NCBI RefSeq assembly: GCF_029338335.1
Contig: NZ_CP119796.1
Length of the DNA: 64,000 nt
Direction: 5' to 3' (one strand)
DNA from: Halomontanus rarus
GTDB taxonomy: Archaea > Halobacteriota > Halobacteria > Halobacteriales > Natrialbaceae
Part shown: piece by piece, positions 54,200 to 63,651 of the stretch
Layout: each line of letters begins with the position of its first letter
Position numbering within the stretch: position 1 is the first letter of the stretch
Notes under the pieces: generated by a model
What the model was told of the DNA's origin: nothing
Database searches by the model: none
Seen by the model: only the letters and a program-made list of their open reading frames with translations
Position numbers and translations under genes: made by a program

Positions 54200-55114
54200 A
54201 TGACGAAAGTTAGCGTGGTCGGCGCGGCCGGAACGGTCGGCGCCGCGGCAGGGTACAACATCGCACTTCGGGATATCGCGGACGAACTCGTCCTCGTCGA
54301 CATTCCGGACAAGGAGGACGATACCATCGGACAGGCGGCCGACACGAACCACGGAGCGGCCTACGACTCGAACACGGTCGTCCGACAGGGCGGCTACGAG
54401 GACACTGCAGGGTCGGACGTCGTCGTCATCACGGCCGGCATCCCGCGCCAGCCCGGCCAGACCCGTATCGACCTCGCGGGCGACAACGCGCCGATCATGG
54501 AGGACATCGGCTCCTCGATCGCCGAGCACAACGACGACTTCGTCACGATCACGACCTCGAACCCCGTCGACCTGCTTAACCGCCACCTCTACGAGACCGG
54601 CGACCGCGCCCGCGAGCAGGTGATCGGCTTCGGCGGCCGCCTCGATTCCGCCCGATTCCGCTACGTCATCTCCCAGCGCTACGACGCGCCCGTCCAGAAC
54701 GTCGAGGCGACCATCCTGGGCGAACACGGCGACGCGCAGGTCCCCGTCTTCTCGAAGGTCCGCGTAAACGGTCGCGACCCCGAGTTCTCCGACGACGAGA
54801 AAGACGAGTTACTCGAGGAACTGCAAACGAGCGCCATGAACGTCATCGAGAAGAAAGGCGCGACGGAGTGGGGCCCCGCCACGGGCGTCGGCCACATGGT
54901 CGAAGCCGTCCTGCGCGATACGGGCGAGGTGCTGCCCGCGAGCGTGAAACTCGAGGGCGAGTACGGCCAGGAGGACACGGCCTTCGGCGTCCCCGTCAAA
55001 CTCGGCTCGAACGGGATCGAGGAGATCGTCGAGTGGGACCTCACCGAGTACGAGCGCAACCAGCTGGGCGAGGCCGCGGACAAGCTCTCCGAGCAGTACG
55101 AGAAGATCTCGTAG
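54200..55114 (+). CDS. mdh: malate dehydrogenase
   Basis: 304 residues. LDH-like NAD-dependent malate dehydrogenase of the TCA cycle, as characterised from Haloarcula. N-terminal KVSVVGAAGTVGAAAGYNIA, coenzyme-selecting LVLVDIPD, the substrate-binding loop AGIPRQPGQTRIDLAGDN (Arg of PRQPGQTR), SNPVDLLNRHLYET, and the catalytic His in ATILGEHGDAQVPVFSKV. All key residues are present. It is highly acidic, as usual for halophilic MDH. Monocistronic in appearance. Confidence 0.96.
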   Translation: MTKVSVVGAAGTVGAAAGYNIALRDIADELVLVDIPDKEDDTIGQAADTNHGAAYDSNTVVRQGGYEDTAGSDVVVITAGIPRQPGQTRIDLAGDNAPIMEDIGSSIAEHNDDFVTITTSNPVDLLNRHLYETGDRAREQVIGFGGRLDSARFRYVISQRYDAPVQNVEATILGEHGDAQVPVFSKVRVNGRDPEFSDDEKDELLEELQTSAMNVIEKKGATEWGPATGVGHMVEAVLRDTGEVLPASVKLEGEYGQEDTAFGVPVKLGSNGIEEIVEWDLTEYERNQLGEAADKLSEQYEKIS

Positions 55115-55263
55115 TCCCGGTCACCGGCGTTCTTTTCTCGGTCGACGGGGAGTGGGTCCGTTCCGGCCGTTTCGACTGTTTCGACTGTTTCGTCCGGTGG
55201 TCCGGTCTCGAAGGTCACACGGATCGCGGACACTGCGTTCGAAACGCGTCCTCTCGTCCGCAA

Positions 55264-56787
55264 TCATCCGCGCTTTCGAACACGAACCTCGGCTGGCCCT
55301 GGATCGAGCGTCACGCCGAGTGACGGTTCGAGCGTCTCTATCCCGGCGACCCGATCGAACTCGACGCGACGTACGATCGTCGCGAGCGCGAGTTGCAGTT
55401 CGAGCATCGCGAACCGCATTCCCAGACAGTGTCGCGGACCGCCTCCGAACGGGAAGAAGGCGTACTCGGGTCGGTCGGGGGCGGACTCGAGTGTCCACCC
55501 GCCGTTTTCGGTTCCCGCCTCGTTCGTACCGTCGTCGACATCGTTTCTCTCGCTTCCCTCCCCACCCACCAGCCAACGCTCCGGTCGAAACACCGCCGGT
55601 TCGTCCCACCAGCGCTCGTCGCGCTGAATACCGTACACCGAGAGCTGCAGGGTCGTCCCGGCCGGAACGCGATAGCCACCGAGGACCACGTCCGACCGCG
55701 GCTCGCGGTAGACGCCCACAATCGGCGGATAGAGTCGCATCGCCTCCCTGGCGACGGCCTCGGTGTACTCGAGGGTAGCGAGGTCTTCCACCGTCGGATC
55801 CCGATTGCCACAGACGGCCTCGAGTTCGCCCTCGAGTCTCGCTCGAACCCCGGCATTCCCAGCGAGCAGCCAGCACGTCACCGTCAACGCGGTCGCGGTC
55901 GTCTCGTGGCCGGCGAAGCAGAATGTAACGAGTTGATCGCGGACCGCCTCGGGAGAGGGTCGGGAGCCATCCGGGTACTCCGCACGCGCCAGCAACGAGA
56001 GGAGGTCCTCGCCTGTCGCGTCCGCCTCGCGGCGCTCTGTCACCAGGTCGTCCACGAGCGCCTCGAGGTCGGCCATCGCGGTCTCGTACTCGCGTTCCGT
56101 GGGGGTCGAGAGCCACGACGGGACGATGGATTCGAACGCGAGTCGTCCGGGGGACGCGTAGTCGTTCACGGCGTTCGTCGCCCGCGTGACGACCGCGGCG
56201 CGGTCGTCCTCGAGCGGTAGGTCGAACAGCGTTCGGGTGAGCACCCTGAGAGTGTACGTCGAGAGCGTGTCGGAGAGTGCGATCGTCTCGCCGTCGTCCC
56301 AGCCGTCGACGAGCGCCCTCGCCTCCGCGACCATTCCGTCGGCGTACGAGTGAATGCGGCCCGGTGTGAACGAGGACTGCAACAGCTGACGCTGGCGACG
56401 CCACCGGTCGCCTTCGGTGAACGCGACTCCCTCGGGAGCGACGAGGTCGCCGAAGTCGGTTTCGAACTCGCCCTTTCGGAACTCGTCGGCGCGCGAGACG
56501 AGGATCGTCTCGACGGTGTGCGGATCGAAGACGAGCGCAAACTCGGTTCCATACGCGTCGTAGGCGACGACGTCGCCGTACTCTCGAGCCGACTCGACGA
56601 ACTCGAGCGGGTCGCGGGCGATCGAGAGCGTACTTCCGATCAGTGGGAGTCCCTGCGGGCCCGGTGGTTGGCCGCTACTCGAGCGGTCGGTCTCCGATTT
56701 CGAATTCGATTTCGACGCCGACTCCGACTGCGATTTCCGTTCCGACGACGCGGAGTCGTCGGGCTGCAGTGGGTCTGACTCGGACAT
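55264..56787 (-). CDS. cytochrome P450
   Basis: 507 residues from the ATG ending at 56787. After an acidic Ser/Lys/Glu-rich N-terminus of about 45 residues, PPGPQGLPLIGSTLSIARDP begins the P450 domain. I-helix AGHETTATALTVTCWLLAGN, ExxR in YTEAVAREAMRLYPPIVGVY, and the heme loop FFPFGGGPRHCLGMRFAMLE with Cys454. All are standard; the enzyme is an O2-dependent monooxygenase, class unknown, soluble. A GTNEAGTENGG low-complexity insert lies before the heme loop. It is divergent from a HTH regulator; a one-cluster ferredoxin gene follows that and may feed electrons. The N-terminal tract is coded by hexamer-like repeats. Confidence 0.94.
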   Translation of the reverse strand: MSESDPLQPDDSASSERKSQSESASKSNSKSETDRSSSGQPPGPQGLPLIGSTLSIARDPLEFVESAREYGDVVAYDAYGTEFALVFDPHTVETILVSRADEFRKGEFETDFGDLVAPEGVAFTEGDRWRRQRQLLQSSFTPGRIHSYADGMVAEARALVDGWDDGETIALSDTLSTYTLRVLTRTLFDLPLEDDRAAVVTRATNAVNDYASPGRLAFESIVPSWLSTPTEREYETAMADLEALVDDLVTERREADATGEDLLSLLARAEYPDGSRPSPEAVRDQLVTFCFAGHETTATALTVTCWLLAGNAGVRARLEGELEAVCGNRDPTVEDLATLEYTEAVAREAMRLYPPIVGVYREPRSDVVLGGYRVPAGTTLQLSVYGIQRDERWWDEPAVFRPERWLVGGEGSERNDVDDGTNEAGTENGGWTLESAPDRPEYAFFPFGGGPRHCLGMRFAMLELQLALATIVRRVEFDRVAGIETLEPSLGVTLDPGPAEVRVRKRG

Positions 56788-56867
56788 ACTCGAAGAGAGG
56801 AGCGGAGCGAACATCGGCTCTTCCACGAAGCACTGAGATTCTTTATCCCAGCCCGTGACCGTCCGGT

Positions 56868-57524
56868 ATGCAGTCGACGGATCTGACGCTCCGCTTACCG
56901 GACCGAATGCAGCTTCCCGTCTCCAGACCCGAGAACGAACTCGACTTCCACCGGGAGGAACTGCTCTCCTGGCACGTCGATCCCGAGACCGAACGGGTCC
57001 GATTCCTCTCGCTGATCGTCGGCGACCGCGAGGCCCTCCGGGACGTGGCCACCGACCTCGAAGTCGTCCATCGGTTCGATCTCACGCCGGTCGACGAGGA
57101 CACCTTCTACGCCTACGCAGTGATGGATCTCCGCGCCGCCGACGCGACACTGATGGGAGCGTTCGACGAACCCGGCCTCGTGATCGTGCCGCCGATCGTC
57201 TACACCGGCCGAGAGACCGTTCACGTCACGGTGCTCGGCGAACCCGACGCACTGGCGAGGCTACTCGAGGGGGTTCCCGACGGTATCGGCGTCGAGGTCG
57301 AACGGGTGAGCGACCACCAGCGCACCGCCGAGACGCTCGCGGGACGGCTGACAGCCCGGCAGTTCGAAGCGATGGAGACCGCTCGGGAACTCGGCTACTA
57401 CGACGTGCCCCGGAGCGGATCGCTCGCCGAGGTCGCAACGGAGTTAGGGTGTTCGGAGAGCACGGCGTCGTCGCTGCTTCGGACGGTCGAATCGCAACTC
57501 GTCGACGCGGCAGTAGGGCACTGA
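56868..57524 (+). CDS. HTH transcriptional regulator, bacterio-opsin activator (HTH-10) type
   Basis: 218 residues. The N-terminal 150 residues are a haloarchaeal sensor-like domain (FHREELLSWHVDPETERVRF, LTPVDEDTFYAYAVMDLRAA). The C-terminal 50 residues are the HTH-10 domain: LTARQFEAMETARELGYYDV then PRSGSLAEVATELGCSESTA and SSLLRTVESQLVDAAV, a common Bat-type pattern. It shares an 80-nt divergent promoter region with the P450 gene and is the likely regulator of it; that is inference. Confidence 0.92.
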   Translation: MQSTDLTLRLPDRMQLPVSRPENELDFHREELLSWHVDPETERVRFLSLIVGDREALRDVATDLEVVHRFDLTPVDEDTFYAYAVMDLRAADATLMGAFDEPGLVIVPPIVYTGRETVHVTVLGEPDALARLLEGVPDGIGVEVERVSDHQRTAETLAGRLTARQFEAMETARELGYYDVPRSGSLAEVATELGCSESTASSLLRTVESQLVDAAVGH

Positions 57525-57560
57525 GAACCGAAAATCGAGAACAGCGGTCGAATCAGGGGA

Positions 57561-57806
57561 TCAGGGAATCAGCTGCTCGCCGTCGTCGTCGTAGATCGTG
57601 ATCGCGTCGACGGGACAGGTTCGAGCGGCGAACTTCGCGTCGAGTTCCGCGTCCTCGGGAACCTCGCGGACGAAGATGCCGTCCTCGACTTCCTCGCTGT
57701 CCTCGAGGACGGCCTTCCCGGCGGACTTGTCCTCCTCGAAGGCCTCCCACTCGGCGACGCACTGGTACATCCCGATACAGGTATCGCGGTCGAACTCGAC
57801 TCTCAT
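57561..57806 (-). CDS. single-cluster ferredoxin ([3Fe-4S]-type Cys pattern)
   Basis: 81 residues. The cluster motif reads TCIGMYQC with Cys10 and Cys16, and Met13 in the place of the second Cys of a CxxCxxC motif; the third ligand is Cys64 in ARTCPVDAITI. Three ligands in this pattern are typical of [3Fe-4S] ferredoxins that serve P450s. The gene converges with the HTH gene and lies about 0.8 kb from the P450. An acidic middle (LEDSEEVEDGIFVREVPEDA) is normal for haloarchaea. Confidence 0.92.
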   Translation of the reverse strand: MRVEFDRDTCIGMYQCVAEWEAFEEDKSAGKAVLEDSEEVEDGIFVREVPEDAELDAKFAARTCPVDAITIYDDDGEQLIP

Positions 57807-57968
57807 ACTCGAAGGTTTAGCGCTCGAGAGTAAAGCACTGACGGGATTCGGCCCGATTCGAGCGGTGGCGTTCAGCCGGTTCGGGGGTGCTAAACGTTAG
57901 TGTGTCACGTGTTATACGGCACCATATTTCAATGTTCTTTTATTACCCGCCGCGTCGAGCACTCGAGC

Positions 57969-58799
57969 ATGGCGATCGACGCACGCGAAGACGCCGATCC
58001 GCTCGGACGGGCGATGCGCGACTACCAGCGCGGCGAGATGGGAACGCTAACCTACCGGGACGGCTCCCGCACTCGAGACGGCCACGTCGCCGACTACTAC
58101 TTCGAACCGCGATCGGAGTGGGGCGAGGGGACCGTCGCCTTCCTCGAGCGGGTCGAATCCCGTGGCGGACCGATCCTCGATGCGGGCTGTGGCGCGGGCC
58201 AGCACGCCCTGTGGTTGCAGGATCGGGGGCTCGAAGTGACGGGAATCGACGCGAGTCCCAACGCCGTCGAAGCCGCCCGAGAGCGCGGCGTCGAAGACGT
58301 CCGGGTGATGGATATGTTCGAGACGGACTTCGACCGAGATCGGTTCCACGTCGTTTACGCCCTCGGAACCCAGATCGGACTCGCGCGGTCGTTCGCCGGG
58401 GTCCGCGACCTGCTCGCGGAGTTCGCACACATCACCGACGACGGCGGCGTCGCCGCCGTTCACAACTACGATCCGGTGGCCGTCGACGACCTCCTGGGTT
58501 ACCGTCCCGATCCGCGGGAGGGGGTCGCCCACCGGTGTTTCCACTTCGAATACGAGCGAGCGTGCGAACGCCGAGCCGAGTCCGATTCGAACGTTGACTC
58601 GAGCGCCGGCGGCGAGAGCGGGACAGGAGGAACGAGAGACGGGAACGCGCGAGTCCGAGAAATCGGACCGACCCTCCACTTCCTGCTGTTCGGTCCGGAT
58701 CGACTCGCGGACGCGACGATCGGCACGCCGTGGACCGTCGGGGACGTCCTTTCCGGGGATAGTACGTACGTGGCCATCCTCGAGAAGGGCGACGGCTGA
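57969..58799 (+). CDS. class I SAM-dependent methyltransferase
   Basis: 276 residues from the ATG at 57969. The methyltransferase core: motif I ILDAGCGAGQHALWLQDRGL, motif II VTGIDASPNAVEAARERGV, and FHVVYALGTQIGLARS. The C-terminal half includes a long loop with Ser/Gly/Glu-rich sequence (SNVDSSAGGESGTGGTRDGN). The substrate is unknown. The upstream region from 57807 has AT-rich sequence with no other gene. Confidence 0.88.
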   Translation: MAIDAREDADPLGRAMRDYQRGEMGTLTYRDGSRTRDGHVADYYFEPRSEWGEGTVAFLERVESRGGPILDAGCGAGQHALWLQDRGLEVTGIDASPNAVEAARERGVEDVRVMDMFETDFDRDRFHVVYALGTQIGLARSFAGVRDLLAEFAHITDDGGVAAVHNYDPVAVDDLLGYRPDPREGVAHRCFHFEYERACERRAESDSNVDSSAGGESGTGGTRDGNARVREIGPTLHFLLFGPDRLADATIGTPWTVGDVLSGDSTYVAILEKGDG

Positions 58800-58876
58800 G
58801 ACGGATCGACTGATCGACAGATCGACGGATCAACGGACGAATCCTTTTGCACGGCCCCGTGGAAGGTTGCGAGCAG

Positions 58877-60082
58877 ATGGTCGCACTGCCGTTCGGGATC
58901 GTACTTGGTGTTGCCATCCTGACCTGTCTGTTCATGGCGTGGGTGCTCGGAGCCAACAGCAACTCGCCGCCGTTCGCGCCGGCGATCGGGGCGAACGCCA
59001 TCTCGACCATGCAGGCCGCGTTCGTCATCGGGCTGCTCGCCGCAGCCGGGGCGATCATGCAGGGTGGCAGCATCTCGGAGACGGTCGGGACGGGGCTCAT
59101 CGGCGGGGTTACGATCACGCCGCTGGCCGCCTCGGCGGGCCTGCTCACCGCCGCGACGTTCATGGCCATCGGTATCTACACGCGCTATCCCGTCCCGGCC
59201 GCGTTCGCGACGACGGGCGCGATGGTCGGCGTCGGCCTCTCGCTGGGCGGCGATCCCGCGTTCGCCACCTACCGACGACTCGGCACCTTCTGGCTGCTGG
59301 TGCCGTTCATGTCCGGCGGCGTGGCCTACGTCACCGCAACCCTGTTGCGACGCGACGACATCCCCGAAACAGTCGGCGTGCCCCTGCTCGCGGGCATCGT
59401 CGGCGCGATCCTCGCGAACGTTCGCCTGGGCGTCATTCCCGATCCAACCGCGAGTCAGGGGACCGTCGCTCGCTACCTCTCCTGGCGGATCGGCCCGGAG
59501 GTGGCCCTCGCGGGCGGCGTCACGATCACGATGGTCCTCGTCTCACTCGTGTTCGCCGTCGCCGGCGGGCTGTGGGTCCGCCGTCGGATGGACGTCTCCG
59601 TCGAGCGCGGCATCCGCTCGTTCCTGCTCGTCCTCGGCGGGATTGTCGCCTTCTCCTCGGGCGGCTCGCAGGTCGGCCTCGCGACTGGGCCGCTCGAGCA
59701 ACTGCGCGTCGAACTCGGCGTGCCGACGCTCGCACTCCTCTCGCTGGGCGGCGTCGGCATCCTCCTCGGCGCGTGGATGGGTGCACCGAGATTACTGCAG
59801 GCGACCTCTCGAGAGTACGCCCAGCTCGGCGTTCGGCGGTCGATCGCCGCCCTCGTTCCGGGCTTCGTCATCGCACAGCTGGCGATCGCGCTCGGCATTC
59901 CGGTCTCGTTCAACAACATCATCCTCTCCGGGGTGATCGGCGGCGGCCTCGCAGCGGGGTCGGCAGGCGTCTCGCGGCGAAAGATCGGCGTCACGATCAC
60001 CTTCTGGCTGCTCACGCTCGGCTCGTCGGTGGTCGTCGGATTCGCGCTCTATCGCGTCTTCGCGGTGGTCGGTGGCGAGTGA
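58877..60082 (+). CDS. inorganic phosphate transporter, PiT family
   Basis: 401 residues from the ATG at 58877. Ten or more helices with the family duplication: VLGANSNSPPFAPAIGANAI near the N-terminus (the GANxxxN-type PiT signature) and the second copy ALGIPVSFNNIILSGVIGGG in the C-terminal half. It would move phosphate with a cation (H+ or Na+). No PhoU gene is adjacent, unlike many bacteria. It precedes a UspA gene on the opposite strand. Confidence 0.88.
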   Translation: MVALPFGIVLGVAILTCLFMAWVLGANSNSPPFAPAIGANAISTMQAAFVIGLLAAAGAIMQGGSISETVGTGLIGGVTITPLAASAGLLTAATFMAIGIYTRYPVPAAFATTGAMVGVGLSLGGDPAFATYRRLGTFWLLVPFMSGGVAYVTATLLRRDDIPETVGVPLLAGIVGAILANVRLGVIPDPTASQGTVARYLSWRIGPEVALAGGVTITMVLVSLVFAVAGGLWVRRRMDVSVERGIRSFLLVLGGIVAFSSGGSQVGLATGPLEQLRVELGVPTLALLSLGGVGILLGAWMGAPRLLQATSREYAQLGVRRSIAALVPGFVIAQLAIALGIPVSFNNIILSGVIGGGLAAGSAGVSRRKIGVTITFWLLTLGSSVVVGFALYRVFAVVGGE

Positions 60083-60114
60083 AGAGCGCCTCGAGAAACG
60101 GGGCCGCCCGACCG

Positions 60115-60549
60115 TCACTCGAGGACGGTCACTGGAACGTCGACCCGCTCGACGACGGTCGTCGCGATACCACGTCCCAGTAATCGGCGAGCGAGACCGC
60201 TCGAATCGCGTCCGCGCATCACGACGTGATCGACGCCCTCGCTCGAGGCGAACTCGGGGATCGCATTTCCGGGGCGTCCCTCCGCTGTGGCGACCGCTAT
60301 CCGTCGGCGGTCGTCCTCGGACACCTCGACCGCCTCGAGAAGCGACTCGGCCTGCCGTCGCGCCCCCTCGAGTCGCTCCTCGTCCCGCTCGAGAATACCC
60401 CCCTCGCTCATCGTCGCGTCGAGCGGCGTCACCACCGCGAGAAGCGTGATATCGGCGGTGAAGCGCTCGAGGGCGTACTCGAGAGCGTCGTTCTCGCGTG
60501 GTTTTCCAACGGTCGGCACGAGCACGCGTTCGGGGCCGGGATCGGCCAT
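60115..60549 (-). CDS. universal stress protein, UspA family
   Basis: 144 residues from the ATG ending at 60549. The fold is visible in PERVLVPTVGKPRENDALEY, ADITLLAVVTPLD and VVMRGRDSSGLARRLLGRGI followed by ATTVVERVDVPVTVLE. The usual ATP motif G-2x-G-9x-G(S/T) is changed here (RGRDSSGLARRLLGRGIAT), so nucleotide binding is possible but not certain. Converges with the phosphate transporter gene. Confidence 0.88.
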   Translation of the reverse strand: MADPGPERVLVPTVGKPRENDALEYALERFTADITLLAVVTPLDATMSEGGILERDEERLEGARRQAESLLEAVEVSEDDRRRIAVATAEGRPGNAIPEFASSEGVDHVVMRGRDSSGLARRLLGRGIATTVVERVDVPVTVLE

Positions 60550-60669
60550 ATGCGACGTTCGGTTCGGAGACGTATGAGTGTCGGTGCACGAAACAGGCGA
60601 CTGTCGCGGATCCACCGTCGAGACGAGAATTCGTCCGGGTGGCGGCTTCGTCACTGTACTCGTGACGGA

Positions 60670-61125
60670 TCAGAAGAACGCAGATTTCGTCTGGAGATCC
60701 CCGATCGACACACCTTTCCCGATCTGCTGGAGGATGCCGAGCGCGTCGAAGTTGGCCCACGATTCGGCGATCTTTCCGTCCTCGAATCGGACGAGTACCA
60801 ATCCAGCGACCTCGATCTCCTCGCCTGTGGGGTCGATGCCGACGAAGTCACCGTCGTGCGTCCCGCGAATGATGACGCGGTGAGCGACGAGATCGCCTTC
60901 GGCGATCATCTCGTGGATCGTTACCTCGAGATCGGGAAACGTCGATCGGAACGCGTTGATCAACTGCTTGTGGCCCTCGGGACCGCGAATCTCCATGGGC
61001 ACGAGCGGAACGTGATCGATTGAGTCCGCCGCGAAGAGGTCGTCGATCACCTCGAGATCTCCCTCGTTCCACGCCCGTTCGACTTCGAGACGTACGGTCT
61101 CTTTGTGTTCGCTCGGAGAGGTCAT
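60670..61125 (-). CDS. SnoaL-like ester cyclase family protein
   Basis: 151 residues from the ATG ending at 61125. NTF2-like fold of the SnoaL polyketide-cyclase group: EVERAWNEGDLEVIDDLFAA, IRGPEGHKQLINAFRSTFPD, VTIHEMIAEGDLVAHRVIIR, GTHDGDFVGIDPTGEEIEVA and FEDGKIAESWANFDALGILQ. These small proteins are abundant in haloarchaea; the substrate is mostly unknown. Confidence 0.88.
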   Translation of the reverse strand: MTSPSEHKETVRLEVERAWNEGDLEVIDDLFAADSIDHVPLVPMEIRGPEGHKQLINAFRSTFPDLEVTIHEMIAEGDLVAHRVIIRGTHDGDFVGIDPTGEEIEVAGLVLVRFEDGKIAESWANFDALGILQQIGKGVSIGDLQTKSAFF

Positions 61126-61278
61126 GATCGGTCTACCTCGCCGTAAGCGCATGTCTGTGTTAAGGGTTCACCTGGCACACCACGGGAGAAGGTACGATAG
61201 AGTGGAAACGGTCGGCGAAATTCGATCCGCTCCCGGGAAGACGACAGTTTAAACCGGAACACGACCCAATCACGTGTA

Positions 61279-63651
61279 ATGAATATCGAGGAGCTGACGG
61301 GGCTCCCGCCCGGAGCCGTCGACCACTTCCGCGGGGAGGGGATCGAAGAACTCTACCCGCCCCAGGCCGAGGCCGTCGAGGCGGGTGCCACGGACGGAAA
61401 GAACCTCGTCGCCGCCGTCCCCACCGCGAGCGGGAAGACCATGATCGCCGCCCTCTCGATGCTGTCGGCGATCGAACGCGGCGGGAAGGCGCTGTACATC
61501 GTCCCGCTGCGAGCGCTCGCCAGCGAGAAAAGGGCCGAGTTCGAGGCCTACGAGCGCTTCGGCGTCACCGTGGGCGTGACGACCGGCAACTACGAGTCCA
61601 CGAGCGAGTGGCTCTCGACGAAGGACATCATCGTCGCCACCAGCGAGAAGGTCGACTCGCTCGTTCGAAACGGCGCCGACTGGCTCTCCGACCTCACCTG
61701 CGTCGTCAGCGACGAGGTCCACCTGATCGACGACCGCAACCGGGGGCCCACGCTGGAGGTCACGCTCGCGAAGCTTCGCAAGCTCAATCCCCAGCTGCAG
61801 GTCGTCGCCCTCTCCGCGACCGTCGGCAACGCCGGCGAGATCGCCGACTGGCTCGACGCCTCGCTGGTCGACACCGACTGGCGGCCAATCGACCTCCGGA
61901 TGGGCGTCCACTACGGCAACGCGCTCAACTTCGACGACGGCGACACGCGAGAGGTTCCGGTGAAGGGATCGGAGAAACAGGAGGCCGCGCTCGTCAGGGA
62001 CATTTTAGAGGAAGGCGGCTCCTCGCTCGTCTTCGTGAACTCCCGTCGCAACGCCGAGGCGGCGGCGCGGCGACTCGCCGGCGTGGCCTCGAACGAACTC
62101 ACCGCCGACGAACGGGCCGAACTCGCGGCGCTAGCCGAGGAGATCCGCGAGGTCAGCGACACCGAGACGAGCGACGACCTCGCCGAGTGCGTCGAAGGCG
62201 GTGGGGCCTTCCACCACGCGGGCCTCTCGAGCGAGCACCGCTCGCTCGTCGAGGACGCCTTCCGCGACCGCCTGCTGAAGGTCATCTCCGCCACCCCCAC
62301 GCTGGCCGCCGGCGTCAACACGCCCGCTCGCCGAGTGATCGTCCGCGATTGGCGGCGGTTCGACCCCAGCGCCGGCGGGATGGCACCGTTGAACGTCCTC
62401 GAGGTCCACCAGATGATGGGCCGGGCCGGCCGGCCGGGACTGGACCCCTACGGCGAAGCGGTCCTCCTCGCGAAAGGCCACGACGAGATGGAGGAACTGT
62501 TCGACCGCTACATCTGGGCCGAGGCCGAACCCGTCCGCTCGAAACTCGCCGCCGAACCCGCCCTGCGGACCCACGTCCTCGCGACCGTCGCCTCCGGATT
62601 CGCCCGCACCCGTCAGGGCCTCCTCGAGTTCATGGAAGAGACCCTGTACGCGAGCCAATCCACCGAAGAGGGTCGGCTCGAGGTGGTGACCGACACCGTG
62701 TTGGAGTACCTCGAGTCGAACGACTTCATCGAGCGCTCGGGGGCGGAAACTGCGGAGAACGAGGAGCCCGACGACGCGGCGGGCGCGTTCACCTCCGCGG
62801 CCGAGTTGGCCCAACGGGAGCAGGCGACCGTCGAGCTTCGGGCGACCAACCTCGGACACACCGTCTCGAGGCTCTACCTCGATCCGATGAGCGCCGCCGA
62901 AATCATCCACGGGCTCGAGGACGCAGACGAACGCCCCACCGCACTCGGTCTCTACCACCTCGTCTCCCGAACGCCGGACATGTACGAACTCTACTTGCGC
63001 TCGGGCGAAGACGACCAGTACGGCGAACTCTACTACGAGCGCGAGGCCGAACTACTGGGCGACGCACCGAGCGAGTTCGAGGACGACCGCTTCGAGGATT
63101 GGCTGTCGGCGCTCAAGACCGGCAAACTGCTCGCAGACTGGGCCGAGGAGGACGACGAAGGCGTGCTCACCGACCGCTACAAGATCGGGCCGGGCGACCT
63201 CCGCGGGAAAGTCGACACTGCGGAGTGGCTGCTCGGTGCCGCCGAATCGCTGGCCGCGGAGATCGACAGCGAGTGGACCGTCGCCGTCCGGGAAGCCCGG
63301 GCGCGCGTCGAACACGGCGTGGGCGAGGAGCTGCTCGAGCTGGTGGGGGTCCGCGGCGTCGGTCGTAAACGCGCCCGCCAACTGTACGAGGTCGGCCTCG
63401 AGACGCCCGCCGACCTCCGGGAGGCCGACAAGGGTGTCGTCCTCGGCGCGCTCAGGGGAAAGAAAACCGCCGAGAACGTCCTCGAGAACGCCGGTCGCGA
63501 GGACCCGTCGATGGACGGCGTCGAGCCGGACGGAGGAACGCACGACGGGGTGACCCGAGGGAGTTCGAGTGGAAGCGGAGGGGGTGGAGATGGAGACTCG
63601 AACGCCGACGAGAGCGAGCAGGACGATCAAGCGAGCCTGGGTGACTTCTGA
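61279..63651 (+). CDS. hel308: Hel308 (Hjm) DNA helicase
   Basis: 790 residues, full length. Ski2-like superfamily 2 helicase for stalled-fork repair. Motif I AVPTASGKTMIAALSMLSAI, motif II VVSDEVHLID, motif III ALSATVGNAGEIADWLDASL, motifs V-VI FHHAGLSSEHRSLVEDAF, ATPTLAAGVNTPARRVIVRD and QMMGRAGRPGLDPYGEAVLL. The C-terminus has a helix-hairpin-helix region (LVGVRGVGRKRARQLYEVGL) and a Ser/Gly/Asp-rich tail. The end DQASLGDF is a PCNA-interacting-like motif (QxxLxxF). Its stop overlaps the start of the next gene by one base. Confidence 0.96.
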   Translation: MNIEELTGLPPGAVDHFRGEGIEELYPPQAEAVEAGATDGKNLVAAVPTASGKTMIAALSMLSAIERGGKALYIVPLRALASEKRAEFEAYERFGVTVGVTTGNYESTSEWLSTKDIIVATSEKVDSLVRNGADWLSDLTCVVSDEVHLIDDRNRGPTLEVTLAKLRKLNPQLQVVALSATVGNAGEIADWLDASLVDTDWRPIDLRMGVHYGNALNFDDGDTREVPVKGSEKQEAALVRDILEEGGSSLVFVNSRRNAEAAARRLAGVASNELTADERAELAALAEEIREVSDTETSDDLAECVEGGGAFHHAGLSSEHRSLVEDAFRDRLLKVISATPTLAAGVNTPARRVIVRDWRRFDPSAGGMAPLNVLEVHQMMGRAGRPGLDPYGEAVLLAKGHDEMEELFDRYIWAEAEPVRSKLAAEPALRTHVLATVASGFARTRQGLLEFMEETLYASQSTEEGRLEVVTDTVLEYLESNDFIERSGAETAENEEPDDAAGAFTSAAELAQREQATVELRATNLGHTVSRLYLDPMSAAEIIHGLEDADERPTALGLYHLVSRTPDMYELYLRSGEDDQYGELYYEREAELLGDAPSEFEDDRFEDWLSALKTGKLLADWAEEDDEGVLTDRYKIGPGDLRGKVDTAEWLLGAAESLAAEIDSEWTVAVREARARVEHGVGEELLELVGVRGVGRKRARQLYEVGLETPADLREADKGVVLGALRGKKTAENVLENAGREDPSMDGVEPDGGTHDGVTRGSSSGSGGGGDGDSNADESEQDDQASLGDF

